A stretch of 6,308 nt of DNA from Candidatus Aminicenantota bacterium (GCA_023136725.1 JAGLQR010000106.1:1-6308), one strand, 5' to 3'; counted from the stretch's first letter, positions 1 to 6,244 are shown. The notes: a model not told the origin generated them from the letters alone. A program made the numbers and translations.

Positions 1-62
1 TTTTGATTTGAATCAAGGAGGCTGTATTCAGAGTGAAGGTGTAAATGAATAAAACTTTTCAT
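1..62 (-). CDS. dnaE: DNA polymerase III subunit alpha, N-terminal fragment (runs off window)
   Basis: Reading the minus strand from the ATG at 62-60 gives 20 codons before the window ends. The peptide contains HLHLHSEYSLLD, the first motif of the PHP domain at the extreme N-terminus of bacterial DnaE (family pattern HxHxxYSLLDG); the two histidines are metal-site residues in PHP domains. DnaE is the replicative polymerase catalytic subunit. The start codon follows the guaA TGA with no intervening base, and no clear Shine-Dalgarno precedes it, so re-initiation by ribosomes finishing guaA is likely. The error-prone DnaE2/ImuC paralogue usually has a different motif (such as ELHCHSNFSFLDG), and PolC carries its PHP domain internally, so dnaE is the best call. 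Only about 2% of the gene is visible, so integrity cannot be judged. Confidence 0.9.
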   Translation of the reverse strand, partial: MKSFIHLHLHSEYSLLDSNQ

Positions 63-1601
63 TCATTCCCACTCAATCGTTCCAGGTGGCTTTGACGTAA
101 GGTCATAAGTTACCCTGTTGATCCCTTTTACTTCATTAACAATACGATTCGCAACTTTTGTCAGAAAATCAGGCGGTGCCGGGAACCAGTTAGCAGTCAT
201 TCCGTCAACACTCTCAACAAGACGGATAACCGCCACATTCTCATAAGTCCGGATATCCCCCATCACTCCAACAGTTTTTACTGGTAAAAGCACTACAAAA
301 GATTGCCACACACTATTGTAAAGATCAAAAGAATCAAGTTCCTCTTTTAATATTGCATCCGCTTCCTGTAGTTTTACAATTTTCTCCGGTGTAATATCAC
401 CGATCACTCTTATCGCCAGACCGGGTCCCGGAAAAGGGTGACGCATTATAAATTTTTCATCAAGGCCCAACTCTCTCCCTATATCCCTGACCTCATCCTT
501 AAATAACTCTCTGAACGGTTCAATTAACTTCCAGTTCATCTTTTCGGGAAGTCCTCCAACATTGTGATGACTCTTTATTGTAGCAGAAGGCCCCTTGACA
601 GAGACAGATTCGATCACATCAGGATAAAGTGTCCCCTGAGCAAAATACTCCACTTTGCCGATCTTATCCTCTACCGTTGAAAAAATATCAATAAATGTCC
701 TCCCGATTATTTTCCGTTTTTCTTCCGGTGAAGTAACACCCTTTAATTTTTCAAGAAAAATTTCTCCGGCATCAATCCCCGTAACATCAAGGCTCAGTTC
801 GTCCCGAAACCGTTTCATAAGAGTAGTAAATTCATTTTTCCTGAGAAGTCCCGTATCAACAAAAACAGGAGTGAGGTTTTCCCCGATAGATTTTTTTAAT
901 AGTAAAGCAAGAACCGTTGAATCCACTCCTCCACTCAGGCCAAGTATAACCTTTTTATCTCCAAGTGTTTCTTTTATCCTTTTAACGGATGAAGTAATGA
1001 AATTTTCCATATTCCAGTTCCTTACAAGCCCTGAAATATCAAACAGGAAATTGGAGATTATCTTTTTTCCATCCTCTGAATGAACTACTTCCGCATGAAA
1101 CTGGATCCCATAAATTTTTCTTACCGAAGATTCTATAACTGCTATTTCACTATTAGCTGTTTTTCCTGTTACTGAAAAATCGTTTGGAAATTGGGTGATC
1201 TTATCTCCATGGCTCATCCAAACCCTTCCATCCGGCCTAACGCCTTTCAATAATTCACTTTCTCCCACAACTTCCAGATTTGCAAGGCCGTATTCTCTTT
1301 CTCTGGCTGATTCCACTTTCATCCCGGAAAAATAGGCGAGCAATTGAAGCCCGTAACAAATCCCGAGGATGGGTAATTCAAGATCCATTATCTCGCGGGG
1401 AGGTTTCGGTGCACCCTCTTCATAAACACTTGAGGGGCCACCGGACAGTATCAAAGCTCCCGGATCCCTATTTTGAATTTCACTAACTTCAGTATTATAA
1501 GGAAGTATCTCGCAATAGACTCCAAGTTCTCGCACACGACGAGCGATAAGCTGGGTATACTGGGAACCAAAATCTAAAATTAATACACTTTTTCCAATCA
1601 T
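63..1601 (-). CDS. guaA: GMP synthase (glutamine-hydrolysing)
   Basis: This 512-aa cytoplasmic enzyme converts XMP to GMP using ATP and glutamine, the last step of de novo guanine nucleotide synthesis. The N-terminal class I glutamine amidotransferase domain (about 1-190) has DFGSQY at 10-15, the oxyanion-loop LSGGPSS, the nucleophile Cys82 in GICYGLQ, and His169 and Glu171 completing the triad. The ATP-pyrophosphatase domain carries the P-loop SGGVDS at 223-228. The C-terminal dimerisation domain has SHHNVGGLPE near 344-353, HPFPGPGLAIR at 388-398 and the terminal KPPGTIEWE. Length is close to the usual 510-525 aa. The ATG start is preceded by AAGGA at 1607-1611, 5 nt upstream. It is the second gene of an operon, 29 bp after the DUF4388 gene and abutting dnaE. 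One oddity is Ala170 where most family members have proline (HPEV). Confidence 0.98.
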   Translation of the reverse strand: MIGKSVLILDFGSQYTQLIARRVRELGVYCEILPYNTEVSEIQNRDPGALILSGGPSSVYEEGAPKPPREIMDLELPILGICYGLQLLAYFSGMKVESAREREYGLANLEVVGESELLKGVRPDGRVWMSHGDKITQFPNDFSVTGKTANSEIAVIESSVRKIYGIQFHAEVVHSEDGKKIISNFLFDISGLVRNWNMENFITSSVKRIKETLGDKKVILGLSGGVDSTVLALLLKKSIGENLTPVFVDTGLLRKNEFTTLMKRFRDELSLDVTGIDAGEIFLEKLKGVTSPEEKRKIIGRTFIDIFSTVEDKIGKVEYFAQGTLYPDVIESVSVKGPSATIKSHHNVGGLPEKMNWKLIEPFRELFKDEVRDIGRELGLDEKFIMRHPFPGPGLAIRVIGDITPEKIVKLQEADAILKEELDSFDLYNSVWQSFVVLLPVKTVGVMGDIRTYENVAVIRLVESVDGMTANWFPAPPDFLTKVANRIVNEVKGINRVTYDLTSKPPGTIEWE

Positions 1602-1630
1602 TTAAATCCTTAGAAATAATACGGGGAAGA

Positions 1631-2170
1631 TTACAATAACTTTAAGAGCCCGGATGTGATCATACCGAAAATAATTCTCGATGCATCAAATATGTTAATG
1701 CCGGATTCATTTGATATCTCAGCTATGCTTCTTCTCCCATCGATTTTTGAGATCACCAGCCACTCTAAAGTGGATAACGATATTTTCCTTCTCTCACCTT
1801 TATCTATCTCACTGAATGTAGGAACCGAATCTATCGAGCCGATCTTTTTACGCAAAAGCTTCCACTCATCGATCCTTCTTGCAGAATCCATAAGAAGAGA
1901 AGTGACAGATTTTGTAATGGAAGTCTCTACATCGAAATGGGACTCCTCAAATTCAAATTCACCCTTTCCCCAGGAAATGAGGGTAAATACAGCATCTTCG
2001 CCTTTGAAGTTAGATACTTCCGCATGATTAATATTTCCCTGGTTTACATAAATGTAACCCTTTTCTCCAGTGTTTTTACTCAGGACAAATCTTCCACTCT
2101 GTCTGGAGTTAGAGACAAGTTGCATAATATCAGCCAAATTAATAGAATCTAGTGAACCTTTTAAACTCAT
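1631..2170 (-). CDS. PATAN/DUF4388 domain protein with C-terminal winged-helix-like region
   Basis: This is a 179-aa protein with no signal peptide or membrane segment. Residues 2 to about 104 match the DUF4388 (PATAN) pattern: LKGSLDSINLADIMQLV at the start, a small beta-rich core (GRFVL, GYIYVNQGNINHAEV) and the segment EDAVFTLISWGKGEFEFEE, followed by a helix. Residues about 131-179 (LSTLEWLVISKIDGRRSIAEI...) look like the small helical winged-helix-type tail often found after this domain. PATAN domains are known from PatA-type response regulators and related bacterial signalling proteins, where they act in protein-protein contacts; the partner here is unknown. It leads the operon with guaA and dnaE. 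The start fits the domain boundary exactly. It lacks a Shine-Dalgarno, and a consensus promoter ends 9 nt before it. The family call is firm, the function is not. Confidence 0.85.
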   Translation of the reverse strand: MSLKGSLDSINLADIMQLVSNSRQSGRFVLSKNTGEKGYIYVNQGNINHAEVSNFKGEDAVFTLISWGKGEFEFEESHFDVETSITKSVTSLLMDSARRIDEWKLLRKKIGSIDSVPTFSEIDKGERRKISLSTLEWLVISKIDGRRSIAEISNESGINIFDASRIIFGMITSGLLKLL

Positions 2171-2179
2171 GATAGAATA

Positions 2180-2207
2180 ATTATATAATCTGAAGCTTTT
2201 TTGTCAA
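2180..2207 (-). promoter_or_regulatory. sigma70 promoter for the DUF4388-guaA-dnaE operon
   Basis: On the minus strand there is a perfect -35 TTGACA (2207-2202) and a perfect -10 TATAAT (2185-2180), with a 16-bp spacer. Only 9 nt separate the -10 from the ATG at 2170. Transcription would start near 2173, giving a 5' leader of about 3 nt. A/T tracts upstream (2211-2225) could act as an UP element. The sequence match is direct; activity and start site are inferred. Confidence 0.8.
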
Positions 2208-2210
2208 TAT

Positions 2211-2256
2211 AAAAACCGATTTTTTACTATTTTTGATTTTTTCCGGTTTCTTTTTT
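2211..2256. other. T-tract-rich stretch between divergent promoters
   Basis: The 139-bp intergenic region 2171-2309 has no gene. Between its two promoters the plus strand carries T-tracts at 2220-2225, 2230-2234, 2237-2242 and 2251-2256, with an A-tract at 2211-2215. Such runs at roughly helical spacing can bend DNA, bind RNA polymerase alpha subunits or attract nucleoid proteins. The runs are visible; any role is inferred. Confidence 0.4.
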
Positions 2257-2274
2257 ATCTCTCTGATCAACTGG

Positions 2275-2303
2275 TTGAAAAATCGCACTTATTAAATTAA
2301 AAT
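2275..2303 (+). promoter_or_regulatory. sigma70 promoter for the 460-aa gene-ndk-lipid kinase operon
   Basis: There is a -35 TTGAAA (2275-2280) and a -10 TAAAAT (2298-2303) with an ideal 17-bp spacer. The predicted transcription start, about 7 nt past the -10, falls at 2309-2310, which is the A of the ATG itself, so the mRNA would be leaderless. No Shine-Dalgarno is seen before the ATG, which agrees. The region is AT-rich, so a chance match is more possible than for the opposing promoter. Confidence 0.6.
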
Positions 2304-2309
2304 AACTAT

Positions 2310-3692
2310 ATGGAAAATAAAGTGGAGAATGTGGGTGATTTTTTTATTGATAAGGAGAGCGACCTTACAATAGAAGATAAGTGGGATAAGCTTTTTAACA
2401 GCTGGCTGGAAAAAGTTGATAAAGAAAAACAGATGTTGAATCTGTTTGAACTTAAACTCTGGCTGGAAAGTACTGAAGAATACATATCTTCAAGTTATTT
2501 TGAATTGATAGTTTTCAAGTTCCAACAACTTGGAAACAGAAATTATTATACTTACCTAACATCTTTTTCCAAGATCTTGAGCAAGATATTAGACTTGCTC
2601 AAAGACCTTGACTTTAAAAAGGACAAACATCTTATAAACTTTGAAGAATTCATTGTTGAGAAAACACTTGAAAAATCCAGCAAAAAAAGGTTCCCGTCAC
2701 TAAAAGATGTCACTGAACCGGAATCATGGTTCTTCAGTTTAAGAACTTTTCTGTCAAATATTAAGATCATAGCCAATGAACTTTCTAAAAGTGATATGAT
2801 AACCCAGAGGACCTTCTTTTCATTTACAAAACTATATCATAAAGAATTACTGTTAAATCCAATCATAATTTCTCTACTAAACGGTAAATTTGTTCCTAAG
2901 ATGGATAAAATTTACCAAAAAGATATATCTGATATAATATCAGGGATCAAAGATAAAAAACTTAAAAAAAACACAGGGATTCTCTATATCCTGGCTTTCC
3001 GGACCTTGAAAATAAATAATTTTATCGAATTACACCTTAAAAAGAACAGGGAAATAAGTATTGCAATCCCTCTGATCCTCGCATTAAAAAAGAATGTCGA
3101 TTCTATTCACGACTTTTACAAAAGACATTTGAAAAATTCTTTTGTTACCCCTAGATGGACTACCAAAGATATAAAAAACCTTGACAAGGCATTTATGGCG
3201 ATGTCTCAGGAATATAAAAAGGTTTATGAGACAGAATTTAAGAATTTTTTTGAAAAGGACCCCGAAAAAATCAGTAAACGTAACATGCTCCGAAACATAG
3301 TGAATATTTCTGATAATGCAATTCAGGAACTAATTGAAAATGTGTCCAGGATGTTCAAGCCTCAATTCGAATGCTCCGCAATTTTTGAAAACTATGTATC
3401 CAGGAACCAGAAAGCAGCCGGTTTAAAAAAAAAACTGATAAATCTTCATACAAAAATAAATGACCACTTTGATGATCCGGAAAATTTTACCCAAAGTGAT
3501 ATCTTTTTTGAACTTAATCATTTCATTGAAACAGATCTGAATTTTCTGCTTTATAAAGATTGGAATGAGTTTTTGAAACACTATGATAATCTCCAGAAGT
3601 CAGATTTTTCATCAAATTTCAAATTAAATCTTAAGGATTTTCATTTATATCTTACAAAGATTCTGGAGGAGATTGTCGACAATAAGATTTAG
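2310..3692 (+). CDS. Hypothetical 460-aa helical, lysine-rich protein
   Basis: I do not recognise this protein. It has no signal peptide, no convincing membrane segment, no nucleotide-binding or metal motif, and a single cysteine (Cys355). It is rich in Lys, Leu, Ile, Phe, Asn and Asp/Glu and reads as almost entirely alpha-helical, with amphipathic stretches such as FSKILSKILDLLKDLD (86-101), a run around 205-260, and a C-terminal helix ending at 460. This suggests a soluble all-helical scaffold or adaptor. The ATG at 2310 has no Shine-Dalgarno and sits at the predicted transcription start; GTG codons at residues 5 and 8 are weaker alternatives. It heads an operon, 17 bp before ndk, and diverges from the DUF4388 gene. 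The long intact frame, ordinary codon use like that of its neighbours and operonic packing argue it is a real gene. Function unknown. Confidence 0.85.
   Translation: MENKVENVGDFFIDKESDLTIEDKWDKLFNSWLEKVDKEKQMLNLFELKLWLESTEEYISSSYFELIVFKFQQLGNRNYYTYLTSFSKILSKILDLLKDLDFKKDKHLINFEEFIVEKTLEKSSKKRFPSLKDVTEPESWFFSLRTFLSNIKIIANELSKSDMITQRTFFSFTKLYHKELLLNPIIISLLNGKFVPKMDKIYQKDISDIISGIKDKKLKKNTGILYILAFRTLKINNFIELHLKKNREISIAIPLILALKKNVDSIHDFYKRHLKNSFVTPRWTTKDIKNLDKAFMAMSQEYKKVYETEFKNFFEKDPEKISKRNMLRNIVNISDNAIQELIENVSRMFKPQFECSAIFENYVSRNQKAAGLKKKLINLHTKINDHFDDPENFTQSDIFFELNHFIETDLNFLLYKDWNEFLKHYDNLQKSDFSSNFKLNLKDFHLYLTKILEEIVDNKI
2577..2602. repeat. 9-bp inverted repeat inside the 460-aa gene
   Basis: TTGAGCAAG (2577-2585) and its exact complement CTTGCTCAA (2594-2602) flank an 8-nt loop. 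No T-run follows on either strand, so it is not an ordinary intrinsic terminator. It falls in codons for a repetitive Leu/Lys helix (about residues 90-98), which may explain it by chance. It could form an mRNA hairpin. Confidence 0.5.
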
Positions 3693-3699
3693 ATAATAC

Positions 3700-3704
3700 G
3701 GAGG
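3700..3704 (+). promoter_or_regulatory. Ribosome binding site that fixes the TTG start of ndk
   Basis: GGAGG lies 5 nt before TTG at 3710. The first in-frame ATG comes only at residue 9, inside the conserved VMIKPDG segment, so TTG with this strong site must be the start. Confidence 0.85.
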
Positions 3705-3709
3705 AAATT

Positions 3710-4168
3710 TTGGATACTGAACAAACATTTGTAATGATCAAGCCTGATGGAATTCAAAGAAGGCTGACAGGTGAAATAATCTCAAGATTTGAAAAGAAAG
3801 GTTTAAAAATATCAGCCATGAAAATGCTGGTAATAAGCAGAGAAATGGCGGAACAACACTATTCTGAACATAAAGGAAAGGCATTTTATGAATCACTTAT
3901 TGATTTTATAATTTCAGGGCCTGTTATTGCATTTATCCTCGAAGGGCCTGGGGCTATAAGTATTGTAAGAAAGCTGGTAGGCGCAACAGATCCTGCAAAT
4001 GCAGAGCCCGGCTCAATCAGGGGTGATCATGTTATTTTCACTACTTATAATATAATTCATGCATCTGATTCAGCAAATTCATCTAAGAGTGAGATATCTT
4101 TATTCTTCAAAAAGGAAGAGATCCATAATTATTACCTTGAAATAGAAAAATATCTCTTTTCATCTTAA
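3710..4168 (+). CDS. ndk: Nucleoside diphosphate kinase
   Basis: This 152-aa cytoplasmic enzyme transfers the gamma-phosphate of ATP to NDPs and dNDPs through a phosphohistidine intermediate. The catalytic His117 sits in NIIHASDS. The nucleotide and phosphate contacts known for the family are all present: Lys11 (MIKPDG), Tyr51, Phe59, Arg87, Thr93, Arg104 (SIRGD) and Asn114. HASD replaces the commoner HGSD and Tyr113 precedes Asn114, a variation tolerated in the family. Length is typical (about 140-155 aa). Translation starts at TTG, supported by GGAGG and by homology beginning within the first residues (EQTFVMIKPDG). It lies 17 bp after the unknown 460-aa gene and 6 bp before a lipid kinase gene, in one apparent operon. 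The TTG start may moderate expression. Confidence 0.97.
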   Translation: MDTEQTFVMIKPDGIQRRLTGEIISRFEKKGLKISAMKMLVISREMAEQHYSEHKGKAFYESLIDFIISGPVIAFILEGPGAISIVRKLVGATDPANAEPGSIRGDHVIFTTYNIIHASDSANSSKSEISLFFKKEEIHNYYLEIEKYLFSS

Positions 4169-4174
4169 TTTTGC

Positions 4175-5062
4175 ATGAAAGATGAGCGGATTTTAGTAAT
4201 TCTCAACCCCGCTTCAGGTGTAGTTTCTAAAGATGTTGCTGCCTCATATATTTTCAAAAAACTTATGCAGCATTTCAGAACAGTTTCTCTGATTAATTCA
4301 AATTCTCCCGAAGATGGTTATGAAATCGCAAAAAATGCAAAAAATAATTTTGATATAATCGCAGTGTTCGGTGGCGACGGGACTATAAATTCAATTGCTT
4401 CAGCTCTGGTTGGTACTGACAAAACCCTCGGGATTCTTCCCGGTGGTTCCGGGAACGGGCTAATTAGAAATTTAAATATCTCTTTATCCTGGAGACAGGC
4501 ACTTGATACTCTTATTCATGGGAAAGACAAATATATTGATATCGGGAAAATTAATAATTCCTATTTCTTCAATGTTGCAGGTGTCGGGCTTGATGGCATG
4601 ATCTCAAAAAAATACAACACAGAGACAAAATCAAGAGGAATGGCTCCCTACATTTATTATGCACTAAAAGGATATTTTGAAATGCCAACATTTAAAGTCC
4701 GGATTGTTAGTGATGATACAGACTTTGAAGAGGAGGTTGCATTGATCGCTTTTGCAAATTTTCCGCAGTATGGTGGAAATGCGATCATTGCTCCCTATGC
4801 TGATCCATATGATGGTATGCTGGATATCTGTATTATTAAAAAATTTAAAATTGTGAAAAGTGCTCTTATCCTTAAACGTCTTTTTAACGGGAATATAGAC
4901 AAATTCCCCTTTTATAAAACATTTAAATTTAAAAAAGTCTCGATAACTTCAGTAGACAAGGAAATACCCTCAACTATTGATGGAGAGTACGGTGGGGAAG
5001 ATGAGAAAAATTTTGAAGTAGAGATAATACCAAATGGTATTAGAATCCGGGTCCCTAAGTAA
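4175..5062 (+). CDS. Diacylglycerol kinase-family lipid kinase (YegS/DgkB/LCB5-like)
   Basis: This 295-aa protein has the DAGK catalytic fold and should use ATP to phosphorylate a lipid alcohol (diacylglycerol, a sphingoid base or another lipid) at the inner face of the cytoplasmic membrane. Visible motifs are NPASG at 11-15, the nucleotide loop GGDGT at 66-70, PGGSGN at 89-94, GVGLDG at 136-141, APYADPYDGMLD at 206-217 and DGE at 269-271 with the C-terminal beta domain. PGGSGN resembles sphingosine-kinase-type and Bacteroidota-type members more than the P-GT-ND of YegS/DgkB, but this does not settle the substrate. Length is typical (about 290-310). The ATG lies 6 bp after the ndk stop without a Shine-Dalgarno, so translation is probably coupled to ndk. 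It is the last gene before the terminator hairpin. No transmembrane segment is seen. Confidence 0.92.
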   Translation: MKDERILVILNPASGVVSKDVAASYIFKKLMQHFRTVSLINSNSPEDGYEIAKNAKNNFDIIAVFGGDGTINSIASALVGTDKTLGILPGGSGNGLIRNLNISLSWRQALDTLIHGKDKYIDIGKINNSYFFNVAGVGLDGMISKKYNTETKSRGMAPYIYYALKGYFEMPTFKVRIVSDDTDFEEEVALIAFANFPQYGGNAIIAPYADPYDGMLDICIIKKFKIVKSALILKRLFNGNIDKFPFYKTFKFKKVSITSVDKEIPSTIDGEYGGEDEKNFEVEIIPNGIRIRVPK

Positions 5063-5075
5063 ATAAAGGTATAAA

Positions 5076-5109
5076 AAAATGGGAAACCAACGAATTGGTC
5101 TCCCATTTT
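5076..5109. terminator. Bidirectional intrinsic terminator between convergent operons
   Basis: A 15-position stem (5076-5090 with 5095-5109) closes a CGAA loop, with A-runs on the left and TTTT on the right. It starts 14 bp after the lipid kinase stop and lies 20 bp from the exbD stop. The one imperfect position (5085/5100) is an A-C mismatch in plus-strand RNA but a G-U wobble in minus-strand RNA. The minus direction also gains the longer U-run (complement of A 5073-5079), so termination of exbB-exbD should be the stronger. Confidence 0.9.
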
Positions 5110-5128
5110 ATATACTTAATTAAATATA

Positions 5129-5554
5129 TTAGATATCTGAAGTACCTTGTTCAGTAACAAGACCTATAACTTCGATCTCAGCATTTTTGATAAGGTTCAT
5201 GATATCTACAACCTTACCATATTCGAGATTGATATCCGCTTTTAAAAGCACTTTGCTTTCAGCATCCGGAGAATCCTCGAGGATAGCCTGTATTTTCCCG
5301 ACAAGTTCAGCGATATCAATAGGCTTATTGTCAAGATATATGGTCCCATCCAGTTTTAAAGCAACTTCTGTCATATTACCTGGTTCCGGTTGTTCCTGAT
5401 AGTTCATAGTTTCAGGCAATTTAACATTTGCCCCCTTCTGAACCATCGGAGTGATCACCATGAAGATTATCAAAAGAACAAGCAAAATGTCACACAAGGG
5501 TACTACATTAGGTTCTGATTTTGCTGAATCTGACCCTGTTTCGCCGCTGCCCAT
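5129..5554 (-). CDS. exbD: Biopolymer transporter ExbD/TolR family protein
   Basis: This 141-aa inner-membrane protein is a partner of ExbB in the proton-driven motor that energises TonB (or TolA). It has a short cytoplasmic N-terminus rich in Gly, Ser and Glu, then NVVPLCDILLVLLIIFMVITPMV. This single membrane helix (about 19-38) carries Asp22, equivalent to the proton-carrying aspartate of ExbD/TolR. A periplasmic domain of about 100 residues follows (VKLPE, then EVALKLDGTIYLDNKPI, KADINLEYGKVVDIMNLIKNAEIEVIGLVT), typical of the fold. Its ATG is 3 nt past the exbB stop and is served by AAGGAG inside exbB, so the two are translated together. The NVVPLCD form is the stand-alone ExbD type; TolR remains an alternative because no Tol-Pal gene is visible. 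Confidence 0.95.
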   Translation of the reverse strand: MGSGETGSDSAKSEPNVVPLCDILLVLLIIFMVITPMVQKGANVKLPETMNYQEQPEPGNMTEVALKLDGTIYLDNKPIDIAELVGKIQAILEDSPDAESKVLLKADINLEYGKVVDIMNLIKNAEIEVIGLVTEQGTSDI

Positions 5555-5557
5555 TTT

Positions 5558-6238
5558 TCAGGCTCCTTTACGTTTTAATTTAATAAAGTGATCGATAAGT
5601 TCTGATGAAGCGTTTGCCATTTCACCGGTAAAGATATCAACTTTGTTTAACAATGAGTTGAAGAACCAAACAGCTATAATAGCAACTCCGATTCCGACTC
5701 CTGTTGCAATAAGTGCTTCAGCGATACCAGCAGCAACAGTTCCGATTCCACCTGATCCGGAAATTGACATACTCTGGAATGCATTGATGATTCCGAAAAC
5801 AGTTCCGAATAGTCCTACAAACGGAGCGGTAGAACCAACTGTAGCCAATACACTAAGTCCTCTTTTGAACTCATGCACTCCCTTTATTGTTGCTCTTTCA
5901 ATAGCTCTCTTTGCAGATTCGACCTGCTCAATATACGATGCTTTTGCATCTTCCTGGAACTTTAATTCATTCAATCCTGCAACAAGAACTTTAGCAAGAT
6001 GACTGTTTTTAAACTTAATATCTGATGCTAATTTTATTGATTCCTCAATTTTCCCTTCCTGCCAAAGTTTTCCAATCAGACGTAAGAGAGTATTTGATTG
6101 TTTCTTGGCCTTCTGGTAATAAACGAGTCTTTCAACACCTACAGCTATTGTCCATACAGACATAAATAACATGATCAGAACTACCATCTTCACGAGGAAG
6201 CCCATGTGGCTCCAAAGATAAGTTAACTCAAATGACAT
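5558..6238 (-). CDS. exbB: MotA/TolQ/ExbB proton channel family protein
   Basis: This 226-aa inner-membrane protein forms the oligomeric channel around ExbD that turns proton flow into force on TonB. Three membrane helices are visible: about 14-36, about 129-155 (LATVGSTAPFVGLFGTVFGIINAF) and about 172-197 (IAEALIATGVGIGVAIIAVWFF), with a large cytoplasmic loop between the first two. Thr146 (GTVFG), Glu174 (GIAEAL) and Thr179 correspond to the conserved channel residues of E. coli ExbB (Thr148, Glu176, Thr181). The start has AGGAGG 6 nt upstream. The gene precedes exbD by 3 nt and follows a probable TonB gene end by 25 bp, which favours ExbB over TolQ. Confidence 0.95.
   Translation of the reverse strand: MSFELTYLWSHMGFLVKMVVLIMLFMSVWTIAVGVERLVYYQKAKKQSNTLLRLIGKLWQEGKIEESIKLASDIKFKNSHLAKVLVAGLNELKFQEDAKASYIEQVESAKRAIERATIKGVHEFKRGLSVLATVGSTAPFVGLFGTVFGIINAFQSMSISGSGGIGTVAAGIAEALIATGVGIGVAIIAVWFFNSLLNKVDIFTGEMANASSELIDHFIKLKRKGA
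5563..5568 (-). promoter_or_regulatory. Ribosome binding site of exbD, inside the exbB 3' end
   Basis: AAGGAG on the minus strand lies 8 nt before the exbD ATG and within the last codons of exbB, so ribosomes ending exbB are delivered to the exbD start. Confidence 0.8.
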
Positions 6239-6244
6239 AATATA

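Noticed and set aside
3..16. Palindrome TTGATT-TG-AATCAA near the left edge, as an operator
   Set aside because: It falls within dnaE codons, and a 6-bp arm is expected by chance in such AT-rich sequence.
15..21. AAGGAGG on the plus strand, as a ribosome binding site
   Set aside because: The following plus-strand frames close within a few codons, and the bases encode DnaE on the other strand.
64..66. Alternative ATG 4 nt upstream for the downstream gene
   Set aside because: It is in a different frame from the PHP motif; only the ATG at 62-60 reads HLHLHSEYSLLD.
44..67. Inverted repeat AATGAAT/ATTCATT around the guaA stop, as a possible terminator
   Set aside because: The stem is almost all A-T with no following U-run, and dnaE begins inside it on the same strand.
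655..1083. 142-codon open frame antisense to guaA
   Set aside because: It lies fully inside guaA, encodes low-complexity Ser/Phe-rich sequence, and has no ribosome site or family resemblance.
1656..2152. Overlapping plus-strand open frames antisense to the DUF4388 gene
   Set aside because: They are shadows of a well-supported domain protein, with no start signals of their own.
2171..2210. Guanine/xanthine riboswitch controlling the guaA operon
   Set aside because: The predicted transcription start leaves only about 3 nt of leader, so there is no room for an aptamer; the guaA gap of 29 bp is also too short.
2213..2249. Inverted repeat AAACCG/CGGTTT in the divergent region, as an operator
   Set aside because: The 6-bp arms, 25 bp apart, are within T-rich sequence where such matches arise easily.
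5643..6002. 119-codon open frame antisense to exbB
   Set aside because: It mirrors the Gly/Ala-rich membrane helices of exbB and has no independent support.
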